Assembly (NCBI GenBank): GCA_029549845.1
Contig: JAKPIL010000103.1
Location: forward strand, 1 to 7,998
DNA length: 7,998 nucleotides
Direction of reading: 5' to 3'
Origin: a bacterium
Lineage (GTDB): Bacteria > Patescibacteriota > Saccharimonadia > Saccharimonadales > UBA4665
Shown here: positions 5,963 through 7,998 of the stretch, piece by piece
How the letters are laid out: every line of letters starts with the position of its first letter
Position numbering within the stretch: the first letter of the stretch is position 1
Program-made: the position numbers and the translations under genes
The notes under the pieces: generated by a model
The model's input: the letters and a program-made list of their open reading frames with translations, nothing else
Database searches by the model: none
Told to the model about the DNA's origin: nothing

Positions 5963-6643
5963 TTATATGGTGGAATGAATCGTTTGGAGATAGTTCGTAT
6001 TGGTGACATCATGGCCCGCATGGGGTGCTATGTATAGAACAGCGTCCGTAATGTCCTTTTGTGCCAGTTCGGACTGGCGTTTCATGATGGGGAACTTTTG
6101 AAACTCTTCCTCGCCGTAGTATAGCTGGGTTGGGCAACTCACTTTCGTTGCGAGTGCCTCAAATGATAGATGACGAAACTCATCGACGCGCCGCTTCCCA
6201 AGATAGTTTAGCCAGGACGTTTTCATGTATTCGTGCGCAAAGTTCTCTGCAAAATACGGTGACAGCGAAAATAGCCAAAGAGCTGCCGGGTTTCTTTCGG
6301 CGGCGGCCAGCAAAGCTGTGACTGCGCCGAATGAAAAACCCGCCAGAATGGTTTCGTGCGCATCATGTTTTGCGTATTCTTCCATGAGCTGTGTGCGCCA
6401 CTTCTCTGGTGTGGTGCGCGCCCACTTGATGGGAACAAACTGCGTCCTGTAGCCTCGCTGCTCGATAGCTGATAGAACTGCGCGGTAGTCTCTAGAATCG
6501 ATATCTTCCCCACTTCCGGGGACGAACAAGACGAGCGGTTTGCGCGGGTTGATTTTTGGTGAGAGAGTATCCAAGCTGTTTCCCTTCTGCATGCGACCTC
6601 GCCAGGGTTCGGGGAGATTATTTTCTAATGACGCTATTTTCAT
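5963..6643 (-). CDS. Alpha/beta hydrolase-fold protein
   Basis: The protein has 226 residues. A first core strand L-V-L-F-V-P-G-S-G-E at 37-46 supplies the oxyanion-hole region. The nucleophile elbow is G-F-S-F-G at 102-106, so Ser104 is the likely nucleophile. Y-Y-G-E-E-E at 175-180 follows the strand that usually carries the acid, and A-P-H-A-G-H at 206-211 gives the catalytic His (208 or 211). No signal peptide is seen, so it is probably cytosolic. The family covers esterases, lipases, thioesterases and C-C hydrolases, and nothing here fixes the substrate. The ATG at 6643 overlaps the PhzF-like gene by 26 nt, implying coupled translation; Met18 is an alternative start that would remove the overlap. 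It is the last gene of the minus-strand cluster, convergent with flavocytochrome B. Confidence 0.88.
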   Translation of the reverse strand: MKIASLENNLPEPWRGRMQKGNSLDTLSPKINPRKPLVLFVPGSGEDIDSRDYRAVLSAIEQRGYRTQFVPIKWARTTPEKWRTQLMEEYAKHDAHETILAGFSFGAVTALLAAAERNPAALWLFSLSPYFAENFAHEYMKTSWLNYLGKRRVDEFRHLSFEALATKVSCPTQLYYGEEEFQKFPIMKRQSELAQKDITDAVLYIAPHAGHDVTNTNYLQTIHSTI

Positions 6644-7334
6644 GGTCGGTTTGTGTTCTTTCTGTAACTAGCCTACACCTGCCTCCAAGTGCAATCAGGC
6701 CATCTTCCAGTGGCTGGGCGTAGAGTACTGAGCCGTGACCATGGCGGATTTCTAAGTGGCGGCCGAGTTGTGCAGCAAGAAGCATAGCACCTGAGCCATT
6801 TGATTCGGCTTCGGTTATCCCCCAGTCAGGTGCAAAAGTGCGCATACGAATTTCTCCGAGAGCTTCATTTTCCCAGGCCCATATAACCTTATGGCTCCAG
6901 CTTGTCGTCTGGACGGTTTTAACCGCGCTGATATCCTCTACAGAGGCGAATTGCTCAAACTTCCACCCCGGAAGACCAGTGGTGTCTTTTGCGACCCAGG
7001 TAATTTCCCCCTCTTGCCAAGTGCGTACCTCTCCTGCATCACACGGAATAATCCGCTCCGTTTGTTCAGTAAGTTCACATAGAAGTGACGCAACTCCTAC
7101 CAGGGGCTGTCCGGCAAAGGCAACGCGTCCGGTGGCGTGGTTGTAGAGCGAAACGCATGCGGGTTCGGTGCTATCTATGAAAGCCGTCTCTGCTCCGCCA
7201 AACTCTTTTGCAAGCGCCATGCGCTTTGTTTCGTTCAGTGCCTGTTTTACGTCAAATACCACTGTAAGTGGATCGCCACCCTTGCCGTTCGTATCGGTAA
7301 AAACTCTTAGAGTATGTAAGGCGCCTTTCACCAT
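6618..7334 (-). CDS. PhzF-family (phenazine biosynthesis-like / epimerase-fold) protein
   Basis: The protein has 238 residues, somewhat shorter than the usual 260-300. PhzF landmarks appear in order: the N-terminal F-T-D and G-G-D-P-L-T-V-V at 12-26; A-K-E-F-G-G-A-E-T-A-F at 42-52, where Glu49 aligns with the catalytic Glu45 of PhzF; F-A-G-Q-P-L-V-G at 73-80 (family F-x-G-H-P-x-x-G); and R-T-F-A-P-D-W-G-I-T at 165-174 followed by N-G-S-G-A-M at 179-184 (family T-G-S-A). The fold is that of diaminopimelate epimerase. PhzF itself isomerises an intermediate of phenazine synthesis, but most homologues have no known substrate, and no other phenazine gene is present here. His74 of PhzF is Gln76 here and Asp208 appears to be Ala176, so an isomerase reaction cannot be assumed. 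It starts 5 nt after the upstream hydrolase gene stops and overlaps the next by 26 nt. Confidence 0.85.
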   Translation of the reverse strand: MVKGALHTLRVFTDTNGKGGDPLTVVFDVKQALNETKRMALAKEFGGAETAFIDSTEPACVSLYNHATGRVAFAGQPLVGVASLLCELTEQTERIIPCDAGEVRTWQEGEITWVAKDTTGLPGWKFEQFASVEDISAVKTVQTTSWSHKVIWAWENEALGEIRMRTFAPDWGITEAESNGSGAMLLAAQLGRHLEIRHGHGSVLYAQPLEDGLIALGGRCRLVTERTQTDHENSVIRK

Positions 7335-7339
7335 AACTT

Positions 7340-7969
7340 CTAAACTTTCCCCTCTAATGTTTGGTGGGCGAATGCCATGATACGGTCGCGGTTTCCGATG
7401 AGGTGGGCAAAGAATGCGCCCGTATGCCCCAGGGCAATAGATCGATGTGTTTGTACGCCAGGCAATGTCATGGTGCTGAGCGGTACGACCATATCGGTAA
7501 GCTGAGTAAGAATAAGGATACGTCTTTTTTCGTCTGCGGAAAGCGCGAGGGCAGTTTTTTCGGCCTTCAATACACCTTCATAAAACCCCGTTGCTGGACT
7601 GTCAGTGTCGAGATGAGCACGTCGGTACAAAGAATTACGATTTGAGCGCGGTAAATCTCCTGCTCGCATCCTGCCGTGTGCGATGACGGCACAAACACTC
7701 TCATCCTGGAGTATATGCAATGCATTTAGCGCCAGACTACCGCCAGCACTCTCACTCACGAATGCTACGCCATCATGACTCTTGAGCATTGTTCTCGCGA
7801 GAGTACAAACCTGATCTATAAGCTCATCTGACGAGTGGGCATAATAGTTTATATGGGCAGGTACCAAATCTACTCCGGCTCGATGCCATGTTTTTAGCAT
7901 TATATTTTCATGCCACTTTGTTTCTCCTGTTCCTAAACCGTTGAGGAACATATAGCCAATGTTTCTCAT
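7340..7969 (-). CDS. Small alpha/beta hydrolase-like protein with S-x-S-x-G elbow
   Basis: The protein has 209 residues. It opens directly with a first core strand, I-G-Y-M-F-L-N-G-L-G at 4-13. V-A-F-V-S-E-S-A-G-G at 68-77 is a nucleophile-elbow-like strand-turn-helix; Ser74 would be the nucleophile, with Ser72 in place of the usual first Gly. I-L-T-Q-L-T-D-M-V-V-P-L at 153-164 is the typical acid strand (Asp159), and L-G-H-T-G-A-F-F at 180-187 carries the probable catalytic His182. The full triad in order supports a working hydrolase of unknown substrate. It is short for the fold, with a small cap region (about 100-145). The frame stays open upstream to the window edge, so an earlier start cannot be excluded, but the ATG at 7969 overlaps a possible upstream stop as ATGA and begins just before the first strand. 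No clear ribosome site is seen. Confidence 0.8.
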   Translation of the reverse strand: MRNIGYMFLNGLGTGETKWHENIMLKTWHRAGVDLVPAHINYYAHSSDELIDQVCTLARTMLKSHDGVAFVSESAGGSLALNALHILQDESVCAVIAHGRMRAGDLPRSNRNSLYRRAHLDTDSPATGFYEGVLKAEKTALALSADEKRRILILTQLTDMVVPLSTMTLPGVQTHRSIALGHTGAFFAHLIGNRDRIMAFAHQTLEGKV

Positions 7970-7998
7970 GCGGCTGTCGCTTTGGCGAGGTCTTCTAC
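7966..7998 (-). CDS. Possible C-terminal end of an upstream gene
   Basis: One minus-strand frame entering at 7998 reads ten codons (V-E-D-L-A-K-A-T-A-A) and stops at a TGA (7966-7968) that overlaps the next ATG as ATGA. That overlap is typical of coupled operon genes, and the peptide looks like a plausible helical C-terminus. Ten residues do not allow a family assignment, and an open frame this short is also likely by chance. Confidence 0.35.
   Translation of the reverse strand, partial: VEDLAKATAA

Noticed and set aside
7970..7998. Upstream N-terminal extension of the 7340-7969 hydrolase
   Set aside because: The frame is open to the edge, but the codons read as an Arg-rich peptide, while another frame ends in an ATGA overlap with the chosen start and the fold's first strand begins right after it. 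It cannot be fully excluded.
1..7998. Recoded UGA (as in Gracilibacteria/Absconditabacteria)
   Set aside because: All complete genes read through recognisable domains without needing UGA as sense, and end at TAA, TAG or TGA in sensible places.

Overview
The window looks like about 8 kb of a roughly 50% GC bacterial chromosome with dense, mostly co-directional genes and the standard genetic code. No RNA gene, insertion sequence, CRISPR array or replication origin is visible. Short overlapping genes, single-helix anchored surface proteins with Ig-like repeats and Thr/Pro linkers, and ferric-reductase-like proteins suggest a Candidate Phyla Radiation organism, most likely Candidatus Saccharibacteria (TM7). 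This is inference from general resemblance; no marker gene is present to prove it.

Left block (1-4368, minus strand, read right to left). A six-helix flavocytochrome of the ferric reductase/NADPH oxidase superfamily (2968-4368) comes first. A 153-bp spacer follows, holding a perfect 34-bp tandem duplication and a long inverted repeat. Then come a membrane-anchored protein with one Ig-like domain, a Thr/Pro linker and a degenerate cytochrome b5-like domain (2035-2814), a single-helix DUF4352-like protein (1436-2020), and a large single-helix protein carrying at least four cysteine-paired Ig-like domains that runs off the left edge (1-1436). Gaps of 14 nt and a TAATG stop/start overlap tie the last three genes together.

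Centre (4369-5894). A 227-bp divergent intergenic region separates the first flavocytochrome from a second, clearly paralogous one on the plus strand (4596-5894). Both keep the four heme-ligating histidines, the FAD-binding HPFS motif and the GGIGITPF nucleotide-binding loop. They should move electrons from cytosolic NAD(P)H through FAD and two b hemes to the outer face of the membrane. The Ig/b5-like protein next door is a plausible outer electron acceptor or relay, and the Ig-array and DUF4352 proteins plausible surface partners. This is the most interesting hypothesis of the window: a compact cell-surface electron-transfer module.

Right block (5963-7998, minus strand). It converges on the second flavocytochrome and is a tight cluster: the possible tail of an upstream gene (ATGA overlap), an alpha/beta hydrolase-like protein (7340-7969), a PhzF-family protein with altered active-site positions (6618-7334), and a second alpha/beta hydrolase (5963-6643) overlapping it by 26 nt. 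Their substrates cannot be read from sequence. The arrangement suggests one small-molecule pathway or detoxification unit, with no evident functional link to the redox block.
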